Origin: Amaurobius ferox
Taxonomy: Eukaryota > Arthropoda > Arachnida > Araneae > Amaurobiidae
Length of the DNA stretch: 64,000 nucleotides
Reading direction: 5' to 3'
Assembly: GCA_951213105.1 (NCBI GenBank)
Contig: OX578136.1
Span: 152,416,678-152,480,677, forward strand
This document shows, in pieces, positions 9,704 through 20,458 of this stretch (position 1 is its first letter; each line of letters starts with the position of its first letter). Position numbers and translations under genes: made by a program. Below the pieces are notes generated by a model. It was not told the DNA's origin and did not search any database. It was given only the letters and a program-made list of their open reading frames with translations.

Positions 9704-10054
9704 CTTGAGCAACGAATATAAGCACAAATAAAAGGATTATGCAGCATGCAGCTGATTTCGAGAATACGTTGGATCACCTTCGTTAGTGAAAGAAAACCAA
9801 CCCCAAAAGAGGAATGAGTGCAAAAGAAGATACAAAATGGATTATATACCCAACGCCTGGATGCTGCTTTCTAATTGTACCTCTCTTAATCCAGGTCTTG
9901 GGTATATAATCCCCTTTGTATCTTCCTTTGCACTCAATCATCTTTGGACTTCGTGTTTGTTGGATCTCTTACACTGACGAAGAGTATCCAACGTATCCTC
10001 GAAACAGCTGTATGCTGCATTACTATTTTATTTGTGCTTATATTTGTTGCTCAA
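9704..10054. mobile_element. 350-bp palindrome with hammerhead-like cores (PLE-type terminal repeat pair)
   Basis: The left arm begins at 'ttgagcaacgaatataagc' and the right arm ends at 'gcttatatttgttgctcaag'. They are about 160 bp each, imperfectly complementary, with a spacer of about 26 bp. In the right arm (plus, about 9974-10012) CTGACGA, a stem-II-like GAGTAT...ATCCTC, GAAA, palindromic CAGCTG and TA follow one another, fitting the CUGANGA...GAAA...UH hammerhead order. The left arm has the same on the minus strand with CTAACGA. The layout matches the PLE terminal repeats at 1.6/3.5 kb. No RT is attached. Confidence 0.5.
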
Positions 10055-10514
10055 GTTTTTCTTACAGTAAAACACATATATAGGAAATTGTGAAAGTCCC
10101 AAAAACTTATGTTTATCATATCCAAAGTTCATTATACACGTAGTAGAATATGGATCTCTCTCCCGTTGCAGATAGCAACATCCGTGGTTCTCGCAGAAAC
10201 GTCCATAGAAATTGTGGGTCTCCTACAAACATGTATCACGGGCACCCTTCATTGATATTCTCATTTTTTGTGAATTTTTCATGTTTCTTTCTAGTCCCCC
10301 TCCACAAAAAAAAAAGGGCAGCCCGGGCGTCTACACTATTGGTGTCCGTCTTCCCTTATGGTCAGCGAAGGTTTCCGCGATTTTATTCACACGTCAATAT
10401 GGGAATACCCGATACCTGCAGTGACAGCGAGAGAATTTGCTACTACGCAACAGACTACAGAGTGATAGACTGAGTTTGTCTGAACAAGTTCATAATAAGG
10501 ACGAAACCGATCTA

Positions 10515-10675
10515 TAGATCTTGTTATCTTCAATGAAAGATCCTGTTATCTTCAATGGGGACCCTGTTACCTTCAATGGAAGATCCTGTTATCTTCAATG
10601 GAAGCCCCTCTTATCTTCAATGGATGATCCTGTTATCTTCAATGGATGGTCCTATTGTCTTCAATTCTGGTATTG
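10515..10675 (+). repeat. ~25-bp minisatellite 'gatcctgttatcttcaatgg'
   Basis: About six imperfect copies with variable middle (gggaccctgttacc, gcccctcttatc, gatgatcctg, ggtcctattgtc). Confidence 0.85.
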
Positions 10676-10714
10676 TCAATGAAAAAGATCAGTTTATTTA
10701 GATATAATGTTAGG

Positions 10715-10945
10715 AATTAGTGTTATAGAAAGTAGAATTAGAGGCAGTTAAATTATAGTCACTAGAATTATAGACAGTTAAATTATAGTCATCACAATTA
10801 CAAGAAATATAATTATATAAAGTAAAACTTGAAAGAAATATAGAATTATATGAAGTAGAAGAAGTTGGATAATATAAAGTAGAGAAAGTGGAATTATAGG
10901 AAGTAGAATTATAGGGAGTAGAATTATATGAAATAGAATAAAAAA
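10715..10945 (+). repeat. Degenerate 'agaattatagnnagt' repeat
   Basis: Variations of 'agtagaattatagg' and 'agttaaattatagtcac' recur about every 13-30 bp. Confidence 0.7.
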
Positions 10946-12948
10946 ATCTACTCTTCCTTTCTACATTGAATAATTTTAACAGCTGGCTGATTTATTTTAA
11001 CAGATACAATTCACTAGCAGCACCACTAGAAGATTTGAAAATTGGTTAGAAAATAATTCTTGTTCCTCAGAACGACGTTATAACATGTGTTCACTGTTAG
11101 CTGACGAGCTTAGGTCGGAATCGATCTGTTTGCCAAATCGGGCTGTGTTTCTCTATGATGGTTTCGAGCGTGGCGTTATTAGTTTTCAAAAATTTGCGGA
11201 GAACCGAAATTCGGACTCATTCGATGTTTGATACATCTTTAAATAATTCTTAATAGAGTCCACGAAATTATTCTATTGATTTTAGATACAAAAGATAAAT
11301 ATTGATAAATTTTTATCTTAATTCTAAGTGCAAAAATTGCAAAATTTGACACATTTGGAACACATTTCGGGGAGAATGAAGCGAAGACTCAAGGATCTTC
11401 GACCCAGGCTGTATGGGCCCAGGTTCTACATTCAAAATTTTACTTACGTCTCCCACAGGGTTCGAGCACTTGTCCGCACGAAAATCTAAAATTCCGACCC
11501 GTGCAGACTCTTTTGTCACCACATTAATATTTTTCAGCAATGTCTATCGACTGGATGCAAGTACATACTTCGTAATTTCTCTTTCCTTTAAATAGTTGCC
11601 CTATAACGTTTCCATTTTGAACATTGGTAAGGTTCCGACTATAGATGTAAATATGAATTTCTTACTTTGCTTGGAGCATTTTATTGGATGATCCTTTATC
11701 GAAAGGATTATACTAAAAGCAATGATTTCACAATTTTGGGTCAAGTGCTTCCAGTACGTTGGATATTATATCTATAAAGGTTCATGTGTCGTGGCTGAGA
11801 ATGCAGCTGCTCAAAGTAACAACTCGCGCAGCTGTATTCCAAGAAAAATACGTCTTAATTCTACTATCTATATCTACTCGTACGGCATGCTTCTTGAAGA
11901 GAGGATCATTATTAGACGTCGATTCCTTATTCTTTCTTCAATCAATAAAAAAATAAATCATTTTGTTCTGTATCACATTTGCCAGACATACTCGTGTAAC
12001 ACAGTATTTCAATAGATATAGCTGATTGAAAAACGTCTAATTTTACATATTGTATAATGGCATAATTATGCATACCAAAATTGGATGCCTTTATGCGATC
12101 CTCAAATGTCTTTATAGACGACCACTAAGTTGAGAAAAGAATATTTCATTTTAACCCTGAACATATGCTACAACTTAACTTTAAATACAGTTTATTGGCA
12201 CTTTAATAGACTTTCATATGCATCACAATCGCCAGGTAATAAGAGATATAATGGATAAAAGCATAATCGCATACACCACTGTTACTTTTGGTACATCTAC
12301 ATGTCCTAACACATCTGATGTGAAGTGCCAAATTATTTTTCTAATATAGCGTTCTTCGACAATACTGATATTTATATGTTTGCGAGTGATAAAGGCTAAC
12401 GATTTTTATTGCCATTTTAACACGAGGCGTAATAAGTACCTATGTTCAATATAACCTTTCAATACTAATAAATTTTCTTATATTAGAATTATTATTTACT
12501 TTTATTATAATTGCAATTTTTAAAGCTTCTTGGTACTCAAATTGAATTTTTTGTACACAGTAACAAGGATATTTAATGAAAAGAACTTTTAGAAGGTTTA
12601 GAGGTGCAAGCGGTGCAGCTATGGGTATTTTTATAGTAATTATATCATCAATGAAACGGTACATGAGATGATTATTGAAGGAGTGATTAATTTCATAAAA
12701 AGTATAAAAGTGTAATTATAAGTTGGCCAATATTGTTGAGGAGATTTTTCCCTGAGGAATTCCCTGTTTTAATTTATGTACCTTGAGATAAATGCGGGTT
12801 GAACTTGAAATAAATTACTTGAGACTTAAGATAAATTAACTCGACATAAATACTGGTTGTAAAGGAAGAATTTTAACAAGGTTTAAAATTTTGGTATAGT
12901 GATGTTATGATGATTAGCAATTCATATAATTACATTATGACTTTATAT
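10946..12948. other. No gene recognised
   Basis: AT-rich with a GC-richer patch near 11380-11500. Short frames on both strands lack recognisable domains. A minus frame at 12446-12664 begins YRFIDDII, which looks like an RT box, but the continuation does not fit an RT. Confidence 0.45.
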
Positions 12949-13908
12949 AAAAAATCTGATGTGGGCAACACATGACTTTCCTTATATAATGTAATGAATT
13001 TACTACTTTTACAGTAAAAAAAAAATAGGATTTTCTTGTAGTAGATACTAATATTCTTTCCAAGATATTGAATTTTCGACAATTAGTCGTCATTTTCATT
13101 GATTTAGCGTCATTTTTATCCATTTGGCGAGATTTTCGTTAATTTGGCAACATTTCAAAAATGTCGCCAAGTTGGCGACATTCCGCCAAATTCGTCGCCA
13201 AAATCTCGCCAAGCGTTATGCACTAAGAAATAAGTTTTTCTTAAAGCAGATAAATGACTATTGGCGTTCAAATACAAAAGTATTATTCAAAGTATCTTTT
13301 TTCAAGAATGGAACGAGCTAGATCCACGAGAAGGATGTCACTCAATTTATCGCATGGTATTACATATGAAAAGTAAACATGTTTCTCAATAGGAAATATT
13401 TTTCTTTTTATTTTATATGACTTTTTGATAATTTTTTTTAAAAATGTACAATATCTCGAGAACGGTTCACGTTAGCGTTCTAAAATTTATGTCAATCGTT
13501 TTCTAATGAAAAATTACATAAGAAATGTCTATTTGCTTAACTTTATTAGTGGTTTTAATTTTTTGACGATTTTTTCAAAATTTCATTCGAAAATTTAGGG
13601 GGGTTCTGAACATTCGATTGCGCATAAAAACAATAGGCTTCCAGTGTTTACGGATTGTGATTTTTGTACCAAATTTGGTTCAAATCGGTCCATTCGTTCG
13701 TCAGTTATCGTCTCCACAGACTCACTGACACACACACACAGACACACATACTTTCACACACACACACACACACACACAGACATCACTTCAAAAATGTTTG
13801 ATTCGTGATCAGGGATGCTTGAAACGTGCTCTCCCGTCGAAAACTCGAATTCGAATTTTCGACCCCGTCACAATACTTTCCTTATACATTATGTATATAA
13901 GGAAAGTA
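12949..13908 (+). mobile_element. Hairpin-ended non-autonomous element, copy A (HINE/Helitron-like candidate)
   Basis: This 960-bp unit recurs in reverse complement at 50129-51093. It starts AAAAATCTGATGTGGG, has 'actttccttatata' just inside the left end and again near the right end, carries a (CA)n microsatellite (13728-13778), and ends in a 12-bp-stem hairpin at 13875-13907. Subterminal inverted repeats, an internal microsatellite, a 3' hairpin and insertion into an A/T run are the described layout of Helentron-associated interspersed elements (DINE-1 type). No coding capacity. Several TTGGCGA/TCGCCAA inverted boxes lie at 13125-13215. Confidence 0.55.
13875..13907 (+). repeat. Terminal hairpin of copy A
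   Basis: ACTTTCCTTATA and TATAAGGAAAGT pair perfectly over 12 bp around a 9-base loop. Confidence 0.85.
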
Positions 13909-14074
13909 ATAATTGGTGTCAATATTATTAAAGTGATCTTTAATATCATATGTTTTAATTTCATATGTATGTTTAAGTATATTTAATTTTTCCACAAGTT
14001 CAAACCTGTATTTTATGGTATGAATTCTCTGCTCAGTGAAATGTTCATAAAGTTCGTTTAGAATAGAAAGTAGT

Positions 14075-14079
<5 letters not shown>

Positions 14080-14110
<31 letters not shown>
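14080..14110. repeat. (TA)n microsatellite
   Basis: An uninterrupted TA run directly left of the first Tc1-like element, possibly its insertion site since Tc1 elements target TA. Confidence 0.8.
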
Positions 14111-14112
<2 letters not shown>

Positions 14113-14379
14113 CACCATGAAGCTTTGGACATATACTTATGGAAATTACGAGACAAACACAGATGGTTGATATATGCAAATCTGTAGTGCAATCTTGATC
14201 TGTAATGCAAGTAGGTCAAATAATTATAGCGCGGGATAAAACGGATGGAAACAACAGTTTTTACTGTCTTCCGGTTACGGAAACCCGTTTTCCGAGCAGT
14301 TTTTCGTTTCAGAAGACACATGATGTTGCAGAAATGCTTGGTCGACGGCACTGAAGTCCGTTTCAGCATTTGAACGATC

Positions 14380-15330
14380 GTGTGAAAAGATTCATTTTGG
14401 GCCTATGTACGGCTGGGTGGTCGTAAGCTGAAACACGTGTAGATGCGTCCACTGTGTAAAGGATTTGGAGAAGATGGGTTGAAGAGCATGTGAATCGTCG
14501 AAGTGGTACAGATCTATCCAGACGTATGTCAGCACGAGCTGATTGACGCATCCGAAGACATGCGGTGGCTGGACTACAAACGACGACCGTCGACATTCTA
14601 CAGAATTTGCAGAGTACATTGGATGTTCCAATATCAGCGAGAATAGTTTCTCGGTGATTGGCCGAAATCGGCTTCCATTCAAACCATCCTTTACGAAGAT
14701 TACTATTGACGACAAGACACAAACGTGAGAGATTACAATGGTGTCGGACTCGAGCCTCTTGGGCGCAGGAATGAGTCAGGGTAGTATTCAGAGACTTATC
14801 TCGGTTTTGTCTGTCGAATGACAGTCGCCGTGTGAGAGTCTGGAGGCGGCGTGGAAACAGATCCAATCCCACTGCAACTGTTGAACTCTATACTGTTCGA
14901 AAACATGCCATCATGATTTGGGATGCCATTGGCTTCAATAGCCGGTCACCTCTGGTTCATGTCAGAGGCACAATGACGGCACGGCGATATGTGGATGAGG
15001 TGCTGCAGCCGGTTGCACTACCATACCTTCAGCGGTTGCAAAATGCTGTGTTCCAGCAAAATAACGCGGGACCGCACAGGGCAACCATTAGCAGAAAAGT
15101 ATTACAAGGTATCCAGGTGTTTCCTTGGCCTCCATTGTCTCCAGATCGCTCATCCATAGAACATGCATGGGACGTGATTGGCCGCCGTTTGACTGTCCTG
15201 CCCCCGTCTCAAACAGAGGACGACCTGTGGAGGATGGTTGAAGGCATATAGACATCCATCTCTCAGGAAACTTTCCGCGCGCTCATTGCATCAGTTCCTC
15301 AAAGGGTTGCTACTTATATCGCTGCAAGGA
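14380..15330 (+). pseudogene. Tc1-like transposase, decayed (first copy)
   Basis: Tc1/mariner transposases cut and paste their own ends with a DDE catalytic triad. The best-preserved part is 14758-15251: R-D-L-S-R-F stands where Tc1 has S-D-E-S-R-F, then VRVWRRRG, then QQNNAGPH where QQDNAR/GPH is expected, then PWPPLSPDRSSIEHAWDVIG with the final acidic E. The second catalytic Asp is therefore Asn. The N-terminal DNA-binding part (14400-14750) is readable only across several frameshifts and stops. A following (TA) stretch at 15338-15349 may mark the right end. Confidence 0.75.
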
Positions 15331-15559
15331 AGTGTATATATATATACAACGTGACACTGAAAATGAGACACCAAGGAATGAGTAGAAAGTTATGAAAATC
15401 GGCAAACAGAGAGAGACAGCAAAGAACAATAAGTGATGTTTATTGCAACATGATACACCTATATACTGAACGATAACGCCATCTGATCAGTAGGTTGAAG
15501 ACCCAGACCGTCTGACTCGTCCAGAGGACTCGAGCAACCATTTGAACGGCCGGGTGATC

Positions 15560-16709
15560 AGTAGGTTGTAGAACCACTACAACCGGTGATACAGGCGACC
15601 ACTGGACACACAACGGGCAGGACACAGGACACACAAACGGCGACCACTACACACGGCGATACAGGCAGCAACACGTCTAAGTGCAGAGTCAATGATCATG
15701 CGGATAGTGTCCTGAGGGATGGCTGTCCATTCCCTGTCAAATATTTGCCAGAGTTCGTCTTCTGAACACGGTGGTGGCAGTGCATGCAAGCGATGTCCAA
15801 TCACGTTCCAGGCGTGTTCGATTGGTGAGAGATCAGGGGAGACTGGTGTCCAGGGAAGCACCTGGGTACCTTGCAGCGCAAGTTGGCTGATGGATGTTGT
15901 GTGTGATCGGGCGTTATCCTGCTAGTTAAAGGCATTGGGCACTCCTTAAGGAAGGGTAGTGTCAACGGCAGAAGCACGTCATCCATGCATCGTTGAGCCG
16001 TTATAATGCCCTCAATACGGCCCAGAGGTTATTGTTGTCCAAAATGTCGAGATATCCTTCCGTCTTCAGAGTTTTCTTCACAGGAATAAGAGGGCCGAGC
16101 CAGAACCATGAGAAACAGCCCCAATCCAATATACTTCCACCACCAAACTTAACTTGCGGCACAATACAGTCACGTAAAAGGAGTTCACTCAGCATTCTCC
16201 ACAACCACACTCTACCATCAGATTACCAGAAAGTGTACCGTGATACGTCGCTCCATAACACTTGACGCCACTGCTGAAGGTTCCATTTTTTGCGTGCTTT
16301 GCACCACTGTAAGCGAAACTTGGCATTGGTTGCGGTAATGCTTGGTTTATATGCAGCTGCTCGCCCATAAAAACCAAGATTTCGCATCTCCCGACGAACT
16401 GTCTTTGTGCTGACGTTGCATCCAGAGGCTTCCCGAAATTCCGAACAAACTATTTCCTCCGATTGCTTGCGGTTCGCTTTCACAACTCTCTTCAGCACTC
16501 TGAGGTCGCTTTCCACTAGACGGAATGGTAGACCAGATCCTGCATGCACAGTTGTAGCGCCTGTAAGTTTCCAGTTCATGATAACACCATTTACGGTGGA
16601 AGGAGTCACTCGCAACAAGACAGAAATCTCACGAACAGATTTTCCACAGTGGTGACAACCAATCACTTCACCACGTTCAATCTCATTTATCTCGCGTTTA
16701 CCTCCTATT
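15560..16709 (-). pseudogene. Tc1-like transposase, decayed (second copy)
   Basis: Minus strand. Translation begins near 16709 with GGKREINEIERGEV, where ATA replaces the expected ATG, and runs through an HTH-like region (SVREISVLLRVTPSTV), then GRAAAYKPSIT, then WSDVSRYTFW (first catalytic Asp kept). A stop falls directly after this. VWLWRM and KFGGGSILDWGCFSW follow, then QDNARSHTTS near 15925 (second Asp) and SPDLSPIEHAWNVIG near 15830 (Glu). Order and spacing are those of DD34E Tc1-like transposases. Stops at the W-stop junction and before QDNARS, plus frameshifts, inactivate it. It lies tail to tail with the first copy. Confidence 0.8.
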
Positions 16710-16805
16710 TTACTTTTCTGGCTTTGAAATTAATTTGTTAACTCGTCTGACTTCTTTTATACTTGTTTGAGAGCTAGCAATTTGATGTCACTAGCAGAAT
16801 CCCCC

Positions 16806-16830
16806 ACGTACAGGGGTGTCCGGAGACTTT
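16806..16830. repeat. Tc1-like terminal inverted repeat end
   Basis: 'caggggtgtccggagacttttgatc' looks like the outer end of a Tc1-type inverted repeat and lies about 100 bp before the transposase start. I did not find its partner near 15.4 kb, so the other end is probably lost. Confidence 0.5.
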
Positions 16831-17363
16831 TGATCATTATTTGCATTTTCAGAACAGGTGTGTCCGATGAATTTGTAAAATGTCAGTTTGTGGAAACCCC
16901 CTTATCATCCAGGTACTTTCAGAGATTCAGAGAATAGCTGATAACTATATTGTCGATACCTTTGTGAATATTCGCGATATTCCAGTGAATTTTTTATGCA
17001 AGTTGTTCATCAGTATTCACTACAAAATCATGAAAGAAAACTATTGCTATGTTTCGCGCTTGCGCAGTAAAAACTTAGTTTCTTCAAATGATCTCATCGT
17101 ATATTCAATGCTTTTATTTTCAATTGTAGTATAATGTTTTTCTTGGACTTTGGCGCAACTGCTCTGTAAGTTTAGTGAAATTTGATTGAAACTTATAGAT
17201 ATTGTAAGCAAAAAACATGCAGCAAAATTAGGTTTTCTTTAAAAGAAACGTTTATATCCGTTTGAATGAATATACGTTTTTGTTTTACGAAAATGCTTAT
17301 ATACATTGAGCAAAGCTAAACTATTTTGTGAAGGTTACAAATCATTTCTAGCTTTTTAAGATA
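16831..17363. other. No gene recognised
   Basis: Unique-looking AT-rich sequence between the Tc1 end and the LINE target duplication. No family signature. Confidence 0.5.
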
Positions 17364-17377
17364 CAGGGTGATCATGT
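17364..17377. repeat. 14-bp target-site duplication at LINE 3' end
   Basis: CAGGGTGATCATGT here equals 40004-40017 exactly. On the minus strand the LINE ends at 17378 and its 5' truncation point is 40003. Confidence 0.8.
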
Positions 17378-17391
17378 CGATGTCGAAGGCC

Positions 17392-17439
17392 CAGACCACA
17401 CAGCCAACCCTAGGGCTTACGGCAGTTTAATGTGTGGCC
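17392..17439 (-). ncRNA. LINE 3'-tail hairpin motif, copy 2
   Basis: Minus strand: CCACACA pairs with TGTGTGG around an inner AGCCCTAGGGTT. It lies about 15 bases from the LINE 3' end, the usual place for a structure recognised by the element's own RT. A related structure is at 5836-5886. Confidence 0.55.
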
Positions 17440-18033
17440 GGGAGAGGAGGTTAGCCGAAACCGTCCTCCAATCAGTCACCAAGTTTCAGTCTGCAATTAT
17501 TTAAAATTCAATAAAGTGGTTACATGGTAAATATACATACAGACAGTTTTGGAGTTTTACATAAAATACAGTGGGAAGGGAGGCAAAGAAACGTAGATTT
17601 TAACAAATTTTGAATTTTGAGGTAAAAATTAAATTATTTTCTTAAAATGAAATTAAATTTATGTAAAACGTATGGCCAAAAGAATCCGAGCAACCGCGGG
17701 AAAAGGGACAATACAGTAAAAACCAACAAAAGAAAGCAAAAAGAACATAGCTGAATAAAGGTTACAATCAGTTGAGGTGACCGGATACAGTTAAGTGCAA
17801 TAAAGTTAAGTGCAATATAGCACTACATGTACATGGTAAGACTTTCAAATATATGAACAGCCGAGGAACACAGGGAAAACAGATATATACAACAGAGAAA
17901 TATAGACAGGAAACAAAATATACAAAAGACGGACACCAAAAAGTGTAAGTACAGAAACAATAAGAGACAAACGCCTGGAACAGGGAGGACAACATTGACC
18001 GAAGAAAATTGAAAGCAGTTGGCACCAAGCTTG
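17440..18033 (-). other. LINE 3' untranslated region
   Basis: Between the stop of the LINE frame at 18034 and the tail hairpin. Short frames here are shadows. No host gene is seen. Confidence 0.65.
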
Positions 18034-19815
18034 CTAAGGAACCTGATTGGAGATTTCCCTCGCAATTAAAACACAGTTTTTCAACCTATTTAAAAGAATT
18101 TTATTGGTTCTGACACCAGAGAACCAAGTCGCACGAAGATTATCTGGAGGACGGGTTAAGTGAAATTTTGAGGTATGGGGGCAATTAAAGACGTAATGAT
18201 CTACGTCACCATATGAATTACAAAGACAATTTGAAGAACGTTTATGTTTGAAAAAATGAAGATAGTCAAGAAAAGGACCATGACCCGTTAAAAAATAGAT
18301 TAAGAATTTGTTATAAATTTGAAAATTGGGGTTGACTTTGGGTAAATAGCTTAGAATTCTGGCAGGGTCATGAGTCCGGGGGGAAATATAATCATTAAGA
18401 AGAGATTGCCAATTTTTAAGAAGGAAAGATTTACAATTATTAATCAAAAAGGAGTAGGGAAAAGGTATAAGGAGTGGGGTGCCGGAGATCGTAGCTTGTT
18501 TGGCCAGTTCATCGGCGACTTCGTTGCCCTGAATATTAGAATGGGCCTTGACCCAGGATAAGTTAATTAATGATTTGTAGGGGTGAGCATTAGTTTTAAT
18601 TTTAGATAGAAATTTCGTTTTATTCTTGATAGATTTAAAAGCCGAAATAGATGACTGACTGTCCGAAAAGATGTTGATTTTTAAATTGTTTTTGCCGGCC
18701 CAGAGGATGGCCTGGTTGATGGCCTCAAGTTCGGCTTGAAAAACTGTGTTTCCAGTTCTAAGTTTAAAGGATAGTGATTCGATCAGTCGATCATTTTCGA
18801 AAATGCATATTGATAAACCTACATTATTATCCAGTTTTGACCCATCTGTGAATACATTAAACCTAGAAAACGAGGAAGGGTTCGAGGAAGAAAAATTTAA
18901 AACACGAAGGGGAGGAGGAAGGCTAGAAAGAGAACAAAGGGAATCAAATTGATCAGGGGAGGGAATGGAGGGGTCCGAAAATAAGTTAAGTTTATGTTTC
19001 CAAAAGTTATATTTAATAAAAAGAGTTTTAATGACTAAATGGACAGGGGGAATACCGGTAATTGAAAAAAGAGAAATGTTCGAAGTTGTCCGAAAGCCAG
19101 GGCAGATTTTTAATAAAAAGATTCTTTGTAATGAAGTAAGTTTTGAAATTTGATCCCGTGTGAGATTACCCCCCCAAACCCCAGATCCGTAAATAATAAC
19201 CTTTTCAATTACAGTCAAGTACCATATTTTTAAAAGAGCTTTATTAACCCCCCAGTTATTCCCAGAAATTTTTCCAAATGTTGAGGACAACTTGAAACAT
19301 TTTTCTTTTAAGTAGAATATGTGAGCGCTCCATTTTAAGTTATTGTCAATTATAATACCTAGGTAGTTAAGAGTTTTAGAAATTTTGATGGGTTTATTCT
19401 GAAGTCTAATACATCGATTATATTTTCTTTTGGATCTGTATTTGTTGATAATAATGCATTTTGATTTTTCGTGGGAAATTGAAAGTTTCAAGGAAGTGAG
19501 GGAATCCGAGATGAGACCAAGAATTTGATTTGTATTTTGGGTGGTAAATTTAATATCGGAACCAGACGTGACCACGGCCAGATCATCCGCAAAGGCCTGC
19601 AGGTAGAAGAGGTCGTTGTTAAGGGTTAAGATACTATTGAAATAGATATTCCACAGGATCGGAGAAATTACCGAACCCTGTGGAGCACCCATAGAAAGTA
19701 ATTTAGAGAGGGACAAATTGTTACCGGTAAAAGTGATAGAACGGGAGGACAAATATGAATAAATAAAAGCACGAAAAGTTTTTTTCTCTCCTTCGTTTTC
19801 GCGAAATTTTGTCAT
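18034..19815 (-). pseudogene. LINE pol, C-terminal part: RT fingers/palm, RNase H, zinc knuckle
   Basis: The 593-residue open frame has no stop. It holds GAPQGSVISPILWNIY (RT motif B) near residue 44 and AFADDLAVV (motif C, catalytic DD) near residue 75. An RNase H domain follows at about 330-460 with TDGS, an ELEAI helix, FSDSQSS and GNEVADELAK, giving all acidic residues. A C-x-C...H...C knuckle (CLCNSYGDVDHYVFNC) stands near 540. RT plus RNase H plus a C-terminal knuckle fits the I/R1/LOA group. The apparent first residues, MTKFRENEGEKK, come from junction sequence shared with the array and are not RT. Motif A (the LDI..AFD box) is absent from both halves. Confidence 0.9.
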
Positions 19816-19816
19816 G
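19780..19816 (+). repeat. Array left junction: 37 bp also found before every LTR
   Basis: 'ctctccttcgtttt' and 'cgcgaaattttgtcatg' immediately before LTR1 also end each internal region before LTR2-LTR5, there with one T fewer in 'cgtttcgcg'. Sequence further left diverges within a T-run: 'cgaaaagttttttt' here and 'gattttttttttt' in the array. The junction is thus either flanking sequence duplicated into the array or a leftover of an internal region. Confidence 0.8.
19813..19816. repeat. CATG, candidate 4-bp target duplication, left
   Basis: CATG abuts TGTTAGC, the start of LTR1. CATG also abuts ...CCGAACA, the end of LTR5, at 39054-39057. Four-bp duplications are common for Gypsy-type integrases. 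Confidence 0.6.
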
Positions 19817-20450
19817 TGTTAGCTAAAATTTTTCATTTTTTCAAATGAAAAATTTTTTTGGACGTTCGAAGGAGTTGTTGGGTTATACTTTTGGATATTT
19901 AATTATTTTAGGTGTTTTGTTTTTAGTTTAAATGTGTTCAGGGGTCTTATTTACATAGTCATTCTCTTTTAGTTATTCATCTTCCAATTGTTTAGGTTTT
20001 TGATATTCTTCTGTTCCAAATAGGTTCTATTCCATAGGTTTTGTGTTAAAAACGGCGAAAGTTCGTTCTTTTAGGTTTTAGCAATTTAAATTTATTTAAA
20101 TTGGCTAATTTGTGATTCCATTTATTGCCCTTTTAATTCCCTTTAATTTGATTCCAAATTTATTGCTCTCGGTTAAAAATTGGTTAATTCCGCAATTTTA
20201 CAGTTTTATTCTATTTACAGCTTTTTAAATATTTCAGAATCGTCCATATTTAAATTATTGCCGAATTCGTATTTTCCAAATCGTTTCACTTCATTTCTTT
20301 TTAATTTTCGTCTGCTTTGAAATTCCATTTCTCTTCTTTAAAGTTTCGAGTTTTTAATTGGTTGATCGTAAAATTAAAATCGTCTGTCATTAATTATTTT
20401 ATCGTTCATCGATAATTTTGTTGACAGTCTGTGGCAGCGATGTTTCGCAG

Positions 20451-20458
20451 TATATAAG
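20451..20458 (+). promoter_or_regulatory. TATA box of LTR 1
   Basis: TATATAAG, followed about 30 bp later by 'tctctttgctctttgctc', the probable start region of R. U3 would be about 19817-20480. The same box recurs in LTR2-LTR5 at 24761, 29071, 33381 and 37691. Confidence 0.6.

Noticed and set aside
12446..12664. Minus frame starting YRFIDDII, resembling the RT YxDD box
   Set aside because: The sequence after the box does not follow PLE or other RT order, and no motif B or thumb region is found nearby.
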